The translations under genes were made by a program, and so were the position numbers. Positions 54,614 to 63,512 of a stretch of 64,000 nucleotides of DNA are shown here, piece by piece. A model generated the notes under the pieces. That model saw nothing but the letters and a program-made list of their open reading frames with translations. It was not told where the DNA came from and did no database searches. Position 1 is the stretch's first letter. Each line of letters begins with the position of its first letter. Source of the stretch: Sphingosinicella microcystinivorans (GTDB lineage Bacteria; Pseudomonadota; Alphaproteobacteria; Sphingomonadales; Sphingomonadaceae); contig NZ_RBWX01000008.1 in the NCBI RefSeq assembly GCF_003634215.1, positions 434,001 through 498,000 of the forward strand, read 5' to 3'.

Positions 54614-56047
54614 ATGCTGAAACCGATTGTTGCCGCCGTGCTGCTTGCCGCCGCGCCTGCCGCTGCCGCCGAAACCAATGCCGCGCTTGCGCGCATTGAT
54701 GCGGACCGCGCCGCGAACGAAGCCGCCGCCAAGGCGATCTGGAACTTCGCCGAAGTCGGCTATCAGGAGGCGCGCTCGTCGGCGCTTCTGCAGAAGCGGC
54801 TGAAGGACGCGGGTTTCGACGTGAAGGCGGGTGTCGCTGGCGCCCCCACGGCATTCACCGCCACCTGGTCGAACGGCACGGGTCCCGTCATCGGCATCAT
54901 GGGCGAATACGACGCGCTGCCCGGCCTCAGCCAGACGGCGGACCCCGCGAAGACCATACGCAGCGACGTGACCGCCGGGCACGGCTGCGGGCATCACCTG
55001 TTCGGCGTCGCCTCCGCTTCCGCCGCCATCGCGGTGAAGGACTGGATGAAGGCAAACGGCGCGAAAGGCGCGATCCGCTTCTACGGCACGCCCGCCGAAG
55101 AGGGCGGCGCGGGCAAGGTCTACATGGTACGCGAAGGCCTGTTCAACGATGTCGACATCGCGCTGCACTGGCATCCGTCATCGGAAAACAGCGCCGATGT
55201 TCAGACCTCGAACAGCAACAAGTCCGGCAAGTTCCGCTTCCACGGCATTTCAGCGCACGCCGCGGGCGCGCCCGAACGCGGCCGCTCCGCGCTCGACGGT
55301 GTCGAGGCCATGAACATGATGGCGAACATGATGCACGAGCACATGCCCGAGAAGTCGCGGATGCACTACATCATCACCGCCGGCGGCAACGCGCCGAACG
55401 TGGTGCCGGACTTCGCCGAATCCTTCTACTACGTGCGCAATCCCGATGCCGAAGTGGTGCGCGAGACCTTCGAGCGCCTGGTGAAGACGGCGGAAGGCGC
55501 CGCGCTCGGCACTGGCACCACGGTGGATTACGAGGTGATCCACGGCGCGCTGCCGCTGCTCCCGAACCGCACGCTGCAAACGCTCGTCCATGCGAAACTG
55601 AGCCAGGTCGGCGGCGTGCTCTACACGACCGAGGACACCGCGTTCGCCCAGAAGATCATCCCGACGCTCGGGCAGACGAAAGCCAAGCTCTCCGACGCCG
55701 CGCTCGTCGAGCCGATGAAGGAAAGCCACGAAGCGGGCTCCACGGATGTCGGCGACGTCTCGTGGACGGTGCCCACCGCGGGCTTTTCCACCGCGACATG
55801 GGTGCCCGGCACGCCCGCGCACAGCTGGCAGGCCGTGGCGGCAGGCGGCACCTCGATCGGCATGAAGGGCATGCAGAATGCCGCGAAGGTGCTGGCGCTC
55901 ACCGCGATCGACCTGTTCCAGAAACCCGAGTTGATCGCGGCGGCAAAGGAGGAGTTCGCCGAGCGACGCGGCCCCGATTTCGTCTACCACTCCCTCGTGG
56001 GCGACCGCACCCCGCCCCTCGATTACCGCAACGCACCGGGGAAGTAA
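54614..56047 (+). CDS. M20-family amidohydrolase (AbgB-like), exported
   Basis: A 477-residue zinc amidohydrolase with a signal peptide (VAAVLLAAAPAAAAE). Metal ligands are in GHGCGHHLFG (about 118-127) and GTPAEEGGAGK (about 156-166). The pattern is that of aminobenzoyl-glutamate utilisation subunit B, which cleaves p-aminobenzoyl-glutamate, though other amide substrates are possible. AAAGGA precedes the ATG. A mosaic repeat follows the stop. Confidence 0.9.
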   Translation: MLKPIVAAVLLAAAPAAAAETNAALARIDADRAANEAAAKAIWNFAEVGYQEARSSALLQKRLKDAGFDVKAGVAGAPTAFTATWSNGTGPVIGIMGEYDALPGLSQTADPAKTIRSDVTAGHGCGHHLFGVASASAAIAVKDWMKANGAKGAIRFYGTPAEEGGAGKVYMVREGLFNDVDIALHWHPSSENSADVQTSNSNKSGKFRFHGISAHAAGAPERGRSALDGVEAMNMMANMMHEHMPEKSRMHYIITAGGNAPNVVPDFAESFYYVRNPDAEVVRETFERLVKTAEGAALGTGTTVDYEVIHGALPLLPNRTLQTLVHAKLSQVGGVLYTTEDTAFAQKIIPTLGQTKAKLSDAALVEPMKESHEAGSTDVGDVSWTVPTAGFSTATWVPGTPAHSWQAVAAGGTSIGMKGMQNAAKVLALTAIDLFQKPELIAAAKEEFAERRGPDFVYHSLVGDRTPPLDYRNAPGK

Positions 56048-56048
56048 G

Positions 56049-56180
56049 GCACTCCCCCTCGCCCGCTTGCGGGAGAGGGAGGGGCCTGCCGCGAAGCGGT
56101 GGGAGGGTGAGGGCCGCCCTCACCAACTGCGCGTGGGCCTAGGGCCAACGCTCCGTATCCTCTCCCGCAACCGGGAGAGG
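56049..56180. repeat. Mosaic intergenic repeat with three hairpins
   Basis: Three palindromes: CCCTC-G-CCCG/CGGG-A-GAGGG (56056-56079, loop CTTG), GGTGAGGGC/GCCCTCACC (56106-56124) and CCTCTCCCG/CGGGAGAGG (56159-56180, loop CAAC). The 5'-half motif recurs inverted at the 3' end. This looks like a REP-type or small non-autonomous intergenic element. Confidence 0.65.
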
Positions 56181-56184
56181 AACA

Positions 56185-56586
56185 TCAAACCCCACCCATT
56201 CCCGAAATAATGCTCCAGGCCGTCTCGTCGATCGGCATCACCGAAAGCCGCGACTGGCGGATGAGCGCGAGGTCTTTCAGCCGGTCGTCCGCCTTCATCG
56301 CGGCGAGCGTCACCGGCGTGCGCAGCGGCTTCACCGCTTCGAGGTCGACGAGGCCGGATTTCTCGTCGTCAGGGTCGGGGTAGAATTCGGCCACCACCTT
56401 CGTGATGCCCACGATCTCCTTGCCCTCCACCGAATGGTAGAAGAACACGAGGTCGCCCTTTTTCATGCCGCGCATGTTGCCGAGCGCCTGCGCGTTGCGC
56501 ACGCCGTTCCAGTGCGTGCGTTTCGCCTTCACCTGATCGTCCCAGCTCCACTTGGTGGGCTCGGTCTTCACCAGCCAATATGCCAT
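56185..56586 (-). CDS. EVE domain protein
   Basis: A 133-residue single EVE (PUA-like) domain that typically reads modified bases in RNA or DNA. It opens MAYWLVKTEPTKWSWDDQ and includes HWNGVRNAQALGNMRGMKKGDLVFFYHS, the family core. The ATG at 56586 lies two bases after the maiA stop. Last gene of the MBL-HAD-fadD-maiA-EVE operon. Confidence 0.93.
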   Translation of the reverse strand: MAYWLVKTEPTKWSWDDQVKAKRTHWNGVRNAQALGNMRGMKKGDLVFFYHSVEGKEIVGITKVVAEFYPDPDDEKSGLVDLEAVKPLRTPVTLAAMKADDRLKDLALIRQSRLSVMPIDETAWSIISGMGGV

Positions 56587-56588
56587 GA

Positions 56589-57230
56589 TCAACTATCCGC
56601 GTCCGGTTGCGCCTCGGGGCGAGCGTTAAGAAACGCGGGCAGTTTCATCAAGGCCTTGTCGATCTCCACGAGCGTCGGGAAGCGCGAAAGGTCAGTGCGC
56701 ATACGGCGCGCGTTATACATTTGCGGCGCGATGCACACGTCGGCGAGCGTCACTTGATCGCCGAACAGATACGGGCCGGGCGAGCCTTCCGCGATCTCTT
56801 CGAGCGGCTTGAAGCCTTCCTCGATCCAGTGGCGATACCAGTCGTCGATCGCCTCCTGCTCCTGTCCCATCTCCGTCTTCAGATATTTGAGCACGCGCAG
56901 GTTATCGACCGGGTGGATGTCGCACACGATGATCTGCGCGGCGGCGCGGATACGCGCGCGCTTCACCGGGTCGTCCGAGAGGAGCGAGGGCTCAGGATAC
57001 ATCTCGTCGATATATTCGAGGATCGCGAGGCTCTGGTTCAGTCCGACATCACCGTCGATGAAATAGGGCACGAAGCCCTGCGGGTTCAGCAGCTTGAAGC
57101 CGACGCCGCCCTGCGCGCCCGTGCGCAGATCAATGCCCTTGCTCTCGTAGTCGAGCCCCTTGAGACCGAGCGCGATGCGCACCCGGTAGGATGCCGACGA
57201 GCGCCAGTATCCGTAAAGCACGCGCGACAT
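56589..57230 (-). CDS. maiA: Maleylacetoacetate isomerase / zeta-class GST
   Basis: A 213-residue glutathione S-transferase fold enzyme. The zeta-class motif SSASYRVRIAL (residues 11-21) with its catalytic Ser and the PQGFVPYFIDGD loop are present. It isomerises maleylacetoacetate in tyrosine breakdown, though no other tyrosine genes are nearby. Start is 11 bp after fadD. Confidence 0.93.
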   Translation of the reverse strand: MSRVLYGYWRSSASYRVRIALGLKGLDYESKGIDLRTGAQGGVGFKLLNPQGFVPYFIDGDVGLNQSLAILEYIDEMYPEPSLLSDDPVKRARIRAAAQIIVCDIHPVDNLRVLKYLKTEMGQEQEAIDDWYRHWIEEGFKPLEEIAEGSPGPYLFGDQVTLADVCIAPQMYNARRMRTDLSRFPTLVEIDKALMKLPAFLNARPEAQPDADS

Positions 57231-57241
57231 GTTCGCCCCTT

Positions 57242-58933
57242 TCAGCTTGCTGTTCGGGCCGCTTCGTAGCGGGCGCGTTCCTCGGCGACCAGTTCCTTTC
57301 TGGAAAGCTTGCCGATCATCGTCTTGGGAAGACTCTCGCGGATTTCCACGCCGACCGCGCGCTCGTGCTTGCCGACGTGGGCGTTCAGGTAATCGAGCAG
57401 CGCCGCATCGGTCACGTCCGCGCCGGGCATCAGCGTCACGAACGCCTTCGGCCGCTCACCCAGGTACGCGTCGGGCACGCCGATCACGAGCGCCTCCTTC
57501 ACGGCCCCGTGCTTGTAGAGCACGGCTTCAAGCTGGCTCGGGAACGCCTTGAAGCCGCCGACGACGATCATGTCCTTCAGCCGGTCGACAACATACACAT
57601 AACCGTCCGCGTCGATGTAGCCGACATCGCCCGTGCGCAGCCGGCCATCGATGAACGCTTCAGCGGTCGCCGCCTCTTTCTTCCAGTAGCCGCGCATGAT
57701 CTGCGGGCCCGCCACGGTAATCTCGCCGGGTTCGCCCTCCGCCGGAGGTTTCGAAGGGTCGTCCTTGTCCACGATGACAATGCGTGTGCCGGGCAGCGGC
57801 TGCCCGATCGAGCCGGGCTTGCCTCCGGTCTCGTAGGGATTCACCGAAACCACACCCGCACTTTCGGTAAGGCCATAGCCTTCCACCAGCTTCGCCTGCG
57901 TCTTCGCCTCGAACCGGGCCTTCAGTTCGGCGGCCATCGGCGCGCCGCCCGAAATGCACGCGCGGATCGAGGTGAGGTCGTATTTGGCGATCTTCGGGCT
58001 GTCGAGAAATGCCTGGTACATCGTCGGCACGCCGGGCAGCGCGGTGATGCGGCGGCGCTGGATCGTCTCCAGCGCGAGGCCCAGTTCGAACTTCGGCAGC
58101 AGCACCATCTCGCCCCCGCGCAGCACGGTGCGGTTGAGCACGCACGTATTCGCGAACACGTGGAACAGCGGCAGCGCGCCGAGGATGCGGTCTTCGATGT
58201 CCGGTTCGGGGTCGATCGCCTGCACCTGCTGCGCGTTCATCGAAAGGTTCGCGTGCGTGAGCACCGCGCCCTTGGGCGTCCCCGTGGTGCCGCCCGTATA
58301 TTGCAGCAGCGCGATGTCGCCGTGGACGTCGATCTCGGGCGCGTCTTCCAGCCCATCGTTTTCGAGCAGACTGGAGAAGTGGATGTGCCGCAGGTCCGCC
58401 TTTACCTTCGAACGTTCGCGGCTTTTGAACACGCGGTAGAGCAGCGCCTTGCCTGTAGGCAGAACGTCGGCGAGCGAACCCACGACAAGACAGCGCAGGC
58501 GCGAGCTTTCCAGCACCTCGGCGATCGTCGGGTAAAGCTGCGCGACGTCGAGGCAGACCATGATGTCCGTCTCGCTGTCCTCCACCTGATGGCGAAGCTC
58601 GTCCGCCGTGTAGAGCGGCGAGAAGTTCACCACCGTGCCGCCCGCCTTCATGATTGCATAGTAAGCGATCACGTATTGCGGGCAGTTCGGCAGGAAGAGG
58701 CCGACCTTGATGCCCCTCCGCACGCCGAGAATCTGGAACCCCCGCGCCGCCTTGTTCACCGCCTCCGCGATCTCGGCATAGGAATAGATGCGGCCAAGGA
58801 AATCGATGCAGGCGGCGTCCGGCGTGCGCGCGGCGGCGTCCTCCAGAATCCGGTGGACCGGCATCGGCTCCAGCGTCAGATCCCAAGGCACCGGATGGCC
58901 GTAGTTCTGCATCCAATCCATGCCGCCGGGCAT
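57242..58933 (-). CDS. fadD: Long-chain fatty acid-CoA ligase
   Basis: A 563-residue ANL-superfamily acyl-CoA synthetase. The AMP-binding P-loop is LLQYTGGTTGTPKGAVLTH and the adenylate motifs YGLTESAG, TGDVGYIDADGYVYVVDRLKD (with the hinge Asp) and the C-terminal catalytic Lys in KTMIGKLSRKEL follow. Activates fatty acids for beta-oxidation. GGAGAGG lies just before the start, favouring ATG 58933. Downstream of a HAD gene (29 bp). Confidence 0.95.
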   Translation of the reverse strand: MPGGMDWMQNYGHPVPWDLTLEPMPVHRILEDAAARTPDAACIDFLGRIYSYAEIAEAVNKAARGFQILGVRRGIKVGLFLPNCPQYVIAYYAIMKAGGTVVNFSPLYTADELRHQVEDSETDIMVCLDVAQLYPTIAEVLESSRLRCLVVGSLADVLPTGKALLYRVFKSRERSKVKADLRHIHFSSLLENDGLEDAPEIDVHGDIALLQYTGGTTGTPKGAVLTHANLSMNAQQVQAIDPEPDIEDRILGALPLFHVFANTCVLNRTVLRGGEMVLLPKFELGLALETIQRRRITALPGVPTMYQAFLDSPKIAKYDLTSIRACISGGAPMAAELKARFEAKTQAKLVEGYGLTESAGVVSVNPYETGGKPGSIGQPLPGTRIVIVDKDDPSKPPAEGEPGEITVAGPQIMRGYWKKEAATAEAFIDGRLRTGDVGYIDADGYVYVVDRLKDMIVVGGFKAFPSQLEAVLYKHGAVKEALVIGVPDAYLGERPKAFVTLMPGADVTDAALLDYLNAHVGKHERAVGVEIRESLPKTMIGKLSRKELVAEERARYEAARTAS

Positions 58934-58962
58934 CATCCTCTCCCGCAATGCGTTTTGCGCGA

Positions 58963-59649
58963 CTATAGCGCCTGTGTCTGAACTTTCGCTGAAAATCCGG
59001 GGAATTCGAGGCCGGTGAGCCGCGCGAGATCGGCAAGTGCCTGTGCTTCGCTCGTCACCTTGATCGCCGCCATGCCCATCGCGGCGGCGGGCTTGCAGTT
59101 GATGCCGAGGTCGTCGAGGTACACGCACGCCTCCGGCGCCACGCCCAGCGCGTCGCACATCATGCGGTAGATTTTGGGATCGGGCTTGCGCACGCCGACC
59201 TTCGCGCTTTCGATCACATGTTCGAACCGCGCGAGGATCGCCGCGACGGCCGCGGCCTTCTCGGGATCCGCGCTCATGCCCGCGCCGCGTCCGACCTTGG
59301 CGTTGTTGGTGATGCAGCCGAGCCGAAAACCCGCGTCCTTCAGCATATCGAGCGCCGCGACCATCGCCGGGCGAATATCGCCCGCGAGCAGGCTCAGCAC
59401 ATCGCGCCCCGCGATCTGATACCCCTGCGCCGCGGCTTCCTCAGCGAACAGCGCGTCGAACGTGTCTGCATCGATTTCGCTGCGTTCCAGCCGCGCCCAG
59501 GCGTTTCGGTCGGGGTCCGCGGCATTGATCCGCCGGATACTATCGCGCGGCAAACCCCTCGACGCTTCGTATCGATTGAAGGCCTCGAACGGCGAAGACG
59601 TGATGACGCCGCCGAAGTCCCACAGAACCGCCGCGATCTCAGGCCGCAC
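58963..59649 (-). CDS. HAD-superfamily hydrolase (subfamily IA)
   Basis: A 228-residue haloacid dehalogenase-like phosphatase. Motif I is AVLWDFGGVITSS with a single Asp (DxG), motif II ITNN, motif III KVGVRKPDPKIY and motif IV VYLDDLGIN. The DFGG form is common in relatives of the soluble epoxide hydrolase N-domain. Substrate unknown. GTG start at 59649 overlaps the MBL-fold gene stop by 11 bases. An ATG at 59688 would extend it. Confidence 0.85.
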   Translation of the reverse strand: MRPEIAAVLWDFGGVITSSPFEAFNRYEASRGLPRDSIRRINAADPDRNAWARLERSEIDADTFDALFAEEAAAQGYQIAGRDVLSLLAGDIRPAMVAALDMLKDAGFRLGCITNNAKVGRGAGMSADPEKAAAVAAILARFEHVIESAKVGVRKPDPKIYRMMCDALGVAPEACVYLDDLGINCKPAAAMGMAAIKVTSEAQALADLARLTGLEFPGFSAKVQTQAL

Positions 59650-60733
59650 GATACCAGTCCACTCCGTCCGTCCGCGCACGCACCGCACGGCCCCGCCGCT
59701 CCAGATAATGCAGGTGCGCCAGCGTCTCGCCCGTCGCCATCATGATCTCGTCGTCGCCGACCGGACGGCGGAACAGCACCCCGAAACAATCGTGGGCGCG
59801 CTTCGGCGTCGCGATGAACGCCTCCAGCGCGTCGAGCTTCTGATGATGATCGGCCTCAAGCTGGTTGAGCCTTGCGTGCAGCCCCCGGAACGGCTCGTTG
59901 TGGGCGGGGAACACGTAAAGTTCGTGATCGAGCCCGCGCAGCTTCTCGATGCTCGCAAGCCAGTCGCCGAGCGGATCGGCCTCGGGCTCGGTCGAATAGA
60001 CCGACACGTTGGAGGTGATGCGCGGCAGCACCTGGTCGCCCGCGATCATCAGCCCGTCTTCGTCAGCGACGAGGCAGGCGTGCTCGGGCGTATGCCCGCG
60101 TCCCACCACGATGCGCCACGCCCGCCCGCCGATGCGCAGCACGTCGCCGTCGGCGATGCGGATGAAGCTCGATGGCAGGCGCGAGACGGCGCGGGAAAAG
60201 CGGCCCCAACCGCGATTGCGGAAGCTTTCCAGCACCGCATCCGGCCATCCGGCGGCGCGGTAGAAATCAACGGCCTGATCGGGCGGCGCATCGGCGATGT
60301 CGAGCGTCAGCATCCGCGCCATCAGATATTCGGTGCGCGCCATCACCAGCGGCGCACCGCTCTTGTAAGTCAACCAGCCCGCAAGCCCCAGATGATCCGG
60401 GTGATAGTGCGTGACGATGACGCGCGTGACCGGCCTCCCTGCCAGAGGCCCGGCGAGCAGCTCGCGCCACACGCCCTTGCAGCCTTCGGTGTTAAGCCCC
60501 GTATCGACGATCGCCCAGCCGTCGCCGTCGTCCAGCACCCAGAGGTTGATGTGGTCGAGGCTCATCGGCAGCGGCATCCGCAGCCAGAACACGCCCGGCG
60601 CGATCTCGTGCAACTTGTCTGGAGGCGGCGCCCAGCGGCCAAGCGGGTAGAACAGCCCGCGCCGCTCCTCGCCCTCGTCGGGTGGAAGCGCGTGGTCCGC
60701 GAGCGATGCGTCGCCGATGGGTTCAGTCGTCAT
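59639..60733 (-). CDS. MBL-fold metallohydrolase
   Basis: A 364-residue metallo-beta-lactamase-fold enzyme with the binuclear zinc motif VTHYHPDHLGLAGW (about 108-121) and further ligands in GHTPEHACL and AGDQVLP. The C-terminal part resembles hydrolases of thioesters or glyoxalase II-like enzymes, without a clear substrate. CTAAGC ends about ten bases upstream of the ATG and no ribosome site is present. First gene of the five-gene minus operon. Confidence 0.9.
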   Translation of the reverse strand: MTTEPIGDASLADHALPPDEGEERRGLFYPLGRWAPPPDKLHEIAPGVFWLRMPLPMSLDHINLWVLDDGDGWAIVDTGLNTEGCKGVWRELLAGPLAGRPVTRVIVTHYHPDHLGLAGWLTYKSGAPLVMARTEYLMARMLTLDIADAPPDQAVDFYRAAGWPDAVLESFRNRGWGRFSRAVSRLPSSFIRIADGDVLRIGGRAWRIVVGRGHTPEHACLVADEDGLMIAGDQVLPRITSNVSVYSTEPEADPLGDWLASIEKLRGLDHELYVFPAHNEPFRGLHARLNQLEADHHQKLDALEAFIATPKRAHDCFGVLFRRPVGDDEIMMATGETLAHLHYLERRGRAVRARTDGVDWYRAA

Positions 60734-60784
60734 GACCGCACCGGCTTAGGCCGCGCGGCGCGCCGCAGCGACCTCCCGGAAACG

Positions 60785-61432
60785 TCAGCCCTGATCGGCT
60801 TCGTCCAGCGCTTCCTGCGCGGCGCGGGCCGCTTCGGCACGCTCCTTGCGCAGCTCTTCCAGAAGCTCGTCGCGGTCGTGATCGAACGTCATGTCGACGC
60901 GCTCGATACCCGCCTTCTTCGCCGCCACGGCGACGAGCGCATCGAGTTCGCGCTGCGAACAGAGGCCGAGCGTCACCGGATCCTTGGGCGTAATGTTCTG
61001 GATGTTCCAGTGCGTCTTGTCGCGGATCGCCGAGATCGTCGTCTTCGTCGTGCCGATGATGCGCGAAATCTGCGCGTCGGTGATCTCAGGATGGTTGCGC
61101 ACGATCCAGGCGATGCCGTCCGGCTTGTCCTGCCGCTTCGAAACCGGCGTGTAGCGCGGCCCCTTGGTGCGGCGCTGCTGCTCCGGCCCCTTCTGCAGCA
61201 CCAGGCTGTGCGCGGGGTTCGCCTGGGCCTTGTCGAGCTCGGCCTGCGTCAGGTCGCCGGCACGGATCGGATCGCGCGGGATATGCTTTGCAGAGGCTGT
61301 CTCGTCGGCGATCGCCTGCACTTCAAGCACATGCAGCCCGCAGAAATCGGCAATCTGCGAGAAGGTGAGCGCCGTGTTGTCGACCAGCCATGCAGCGGTC
61401 GCGTGCGGCATCAGTGGATAATTCTGGGCCAT
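60785..61432 (-). CDS. trcR: TrcR family cell-cycle regulator (DUF1013)
   Basis: A 215-residue DUF1013 protein starting MAQNYPLMPHATAAWLVDNTALTFSQIADFCGLHVLEVQAIADE, with a helix-turn-helix near the N-terminus and a second in GIAWIVRNHPEITDAQISRIIGTTKTTISAIRDKTHW (about 107-143), then an acidic coiled C-terminus. It is confined to alphaproteobacteria. GAGG precedes the ATG. A strong terminator lies between it and the upstream glycosyltransferase gene. Confidence 0.93.
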   Translation of the reverse strand: MAQNYPLMPHATAAWLVDNTALTFSQIADFCGLHVLEVQAIADETASAKHIPRDPIRAGDLTQAELDKAQANPAHSLVLQKGPEQQRRTKGPRYTPVSKRQDKPDGIAWIVRNHPEITDAQISRIIGTTKTTISAIRDKTHWNIQNITPKDPVTLGLCSQRELDALVAVAAKKAGIERVDMTFDHDRDELLEELRKERAEAARAAQEALDEADQG

Positions 61433-61462
61433 GGCGAATGCGCCTCTTCTCGAAAGAGCGAA

Positions 61463-61491
61463 ATAAAAGGGCCGCCCTTTGGGGGGCGGCC
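61463..61491 (-). terminator. Terminator after the glycosyltransferase gene
   Basis: On the minus strand GGCCGCC (61491-61485) pairs with GGCGGCC (61476-61470) around an 8-nt loop, followed by CTTTTATTT. It ends the transcript from 63397-61516 and precedes trcR. Confidence 0.7.
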
Positions 61492-61515
61492 GAACCTCTA
61501 AACTATAGGCACGCC

Positions 61516-62535
61516 TCAGGCTGCGATCAAGGGTTTTAGCGGCACCAACGCGCACCGAAACTCGGCGGCAGCGCGTTCCCAACTGAAACTTCGGCCATAA
61601 TCGGCGCACGCAGCACGATCCTTGCCGAGCGCGCCGGCGATGGCCGCGCCGAGATCTTGATCGAGACACCCCGTCTCGGGCGTCACGATGTCGATCGGCC
61701 CCTGCACCGGATAGGCCGCCACGGGAACGCCGGAGGCGAGCGCCTCGATCAACACCATGCCGAACGTATCGGTGCGGCTTGGGAACACGAACACGTCCGC
61801 GCCCGCATAGGCCGAAGCGAGCGCCGGGCCGCGCAGCGCGCCGAGGAAGATCACGTCGGGAAACTTTCGTTCGAGCGCCTTTCGCGCCGGGCCGTCTCCC
61901 ACGACGACGCGTGTGCCCGGATGGTGCGTGGCGAGGAAGGCCTCGATGTTCTTTTCCACCGCGATCCGTCCCACATAAAGCTGGATTGGCCGGGGGAGCG
62001 CTTCGTAGGCCGCGTGCGGCGCGCTGTCCGCCGAGAAATTCGCAAGGTCGACGCCGCGTCCGAACGGCGCCGTCGGGCCGATGCCTTTCGCGGCGAGCTG
62101 CGCACGCAGGCTTGGCGTCGCGGCGAGAACGCTCTCGGCGGGGCCGTGGAACCAGCGCTCGTACCGCCAGAACCACGCAGCCGGAAGGCCGGTACGCGCG
62201 GACACATAATCTGGGAAATGCGTGTGATAAGCGGTCGTGAACGGCAGTCCCGAGCGCAGACACCATCGCCTTGCGGCAAGACCCAGCATTCCTTCGGTGG
62301 CGATATGGATGGCATCGGGGACGAAGGCGCGCAGCCGTTTCCCGACCTGGCCGGACGTTGCGAGCGCAAGCCGGATTTCTCCATAGCCCGGACAGGGCAG
62401 CGAGGGCCACGCGTCAGGCGAAAGCACCAGAACCGTATGCCCGGCGCGCTCCAGCTCGCCGCGCACCATCTGAAGCGTGCGCACCACGCCGTTCACCTGC
62501 GGTTCCCACGCATCGGTGACGATCGCTATGCGCAT
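61516..62535 (-). CDS. Glycosyltransferase family 4 (GT-B)
   Basis: A 339-residue GT-B enzyme. The N-domain opens MRIAIVTDAWEPQVNGVVRTLQ; the nucleotide-sugar side has VGRIAVEKNIEAF and FPSRTDTFGMVLIEALASGVPVAA with the catalytic Glu. It is similar to alpha-mannosyl or sulfoquinovosyl/glucosyl transferases that act on lipids. Ten bases after the LpxH-like gene, so they are cotranscribed; together they may modify envelope glycolipids. Confidence 0.92.
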   Translation of the reverse strand: MRIAIVTDAWEPQVNGVVRTLQMVRGELERAGHTVLVLSPDAWPSLPCPGYGEIRLALATSGQVGKRLRAFVPDAIHIATEGMLGLAARRWCLRSGLPFTTAYHTHFPDYVSARTGLPAAWFWRYERWFHGPAESVLAATPSLRAQLAAKGIGPTAPFGRGVDLANFSADSAPHAAYEALPRPIQLYVGRIAVEKNIEAFLATHHPGTRVVVGDGPARKALERKFPDVIFLGALRGPALASAYAGADVFVFPSRTDTFGMVLIEALASGVPVAAYPVQGPIDIVTPETGCLDQDLGAAIAGALGKDRAACADYGRSFSWERAAAEFRCALVPLKPLIAA

Positions 62536-62545
62536 GGAAACGGGC

Positions 62546-63397
62546 TCAGGCCGCGTTTGCTTGCTGCATGGGAAGCACGCGCGCGTTCATCTCGTCGGCC
62601 CAGTGCAGGATTTCCATCGTGCCGTTGAAGTGCTCGACAAGCGCGGTGCAACCCTCGACCCAGTCGCCGTCGTTGTAATAGACGACGTCGCCGAATTGCC
62701 GTTCCTCGGCGGTGTGAATGTGCCCGCAGACGACACCGTCGAGCTGGCGGTCGCCAGCCGCCTTCGCGACGGCCTCCTCGAAGCGGCTGATGAACTCGAC
62801 CGCATTCTTCACCTTGTGCTTGGCGTGCTTGGAAAGCGACCAATAGGGCATGCCGAACCGCGCGCGCACCTTGTTGACGACCGTGTTCAGCTTCATCAGC
62901 ATTTCGTATGCAGCGTCGCCGAGGAACGCGAGCCAGCGCGCGTAGAGCACCACGGCGTCGAACTCGTCGCCGTGCAGCACGAGCAGGCGACGGCCGTCGG
63001 CGGTTTCGTGAATGGCTTTCGATCGAATCTCGACGCCCCCGAAGCTGAGCCCGGTGAACTGGCGGAACACCTCGTCGTGATTGCCCGGAATGTAGATGAC
63101 GCGCGTGCCGCGCTTGGCGCGCTTCAGCAGGCGCCAGACGATGTCGTTGTGCTTGGCGGGCCAGTACCAGCTCTTCTTCAGCCGCCACCCGTCGATGATA
63201 TCGCCGACGAGATAGAGCGTGTCGGAATCGACGCTGTCGAGGAAATCGATGAGCAGGTCGGCGTTGCAGCCGCGCGTGCCGAGGTGCACATCCGATATCC
63301 AGATCGTGCGGTAACGGCGGCGATCGCTCCTGCGCACTTCGGGTTCACTCGGCCGAAGCGACGCGACACGTTCGGCGAACTCGCCGGGCGCAAACAT
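62546..63397 (-). CDS. LpxH-like UDP-2,3-diacylglucosamine diphosphatase family phosphoesterase
   Basis: A 283-residue metallophosphoesterase. Motifs: SDVHLGTRGCNADLL, VGDIIDGW, IPGNHDE, LHGDEFD and GHIHTAEER, the full calcineurin-type metal set. Many proteobacteria use such proteins for lipid A assembly, but this branch (longer, with a basic middle) is less certain. ATG 63397 has GGAGGT ten bases upstream; GTG 63415 is an alternative. Heads the two-gene transcript with the glycosyltransferase. Confidence 0.9.
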   Translation of the reverse strand: MFAPGEFAERVASLRPSEPEVRRSDRRRYRTIWISDVHLGTRGCNADLLIDFLDSVDSDTLYLVGDIIDGWRLKKSWYWPAKHNDIVWRLLKRAKRGTRVIYIPGNHDEVFRQFTGLSFGGVEIRSKAIHETADGRRLLVLHGDEFDAVVLYARWLAFLGDAAYEMLMKLNTVVNKVRARFGMPYWSLSKHAKHKVKNAVEFISRFEEAVAKAAGDRQLDGVVCGHIHTAEERQFGDVVYYNDGDWVEGCTALVEHFNGTMEILHWADEMNARVLPMQQANAA

Positions 63398-63512
63398 ATT
63401 CAAGTCGACCTCCACTGGCGGACGGCTGTTTGCGCGCCAGCGTATCGCGATGTTGCGTTACGGTTTGCAGGCCGAATTATGAAGGTTTTGCGCGAGTCGC
63501 GCTCGTACAATG

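Noticed and set aside
60785-62410. 541-codon frame joining the glycosyltransferase region to trcR
   Set aside because: Passes through a terminator; TrcR starts cleanly at 61432 and the upstream frame is out of phase with the glycosyltransferase.
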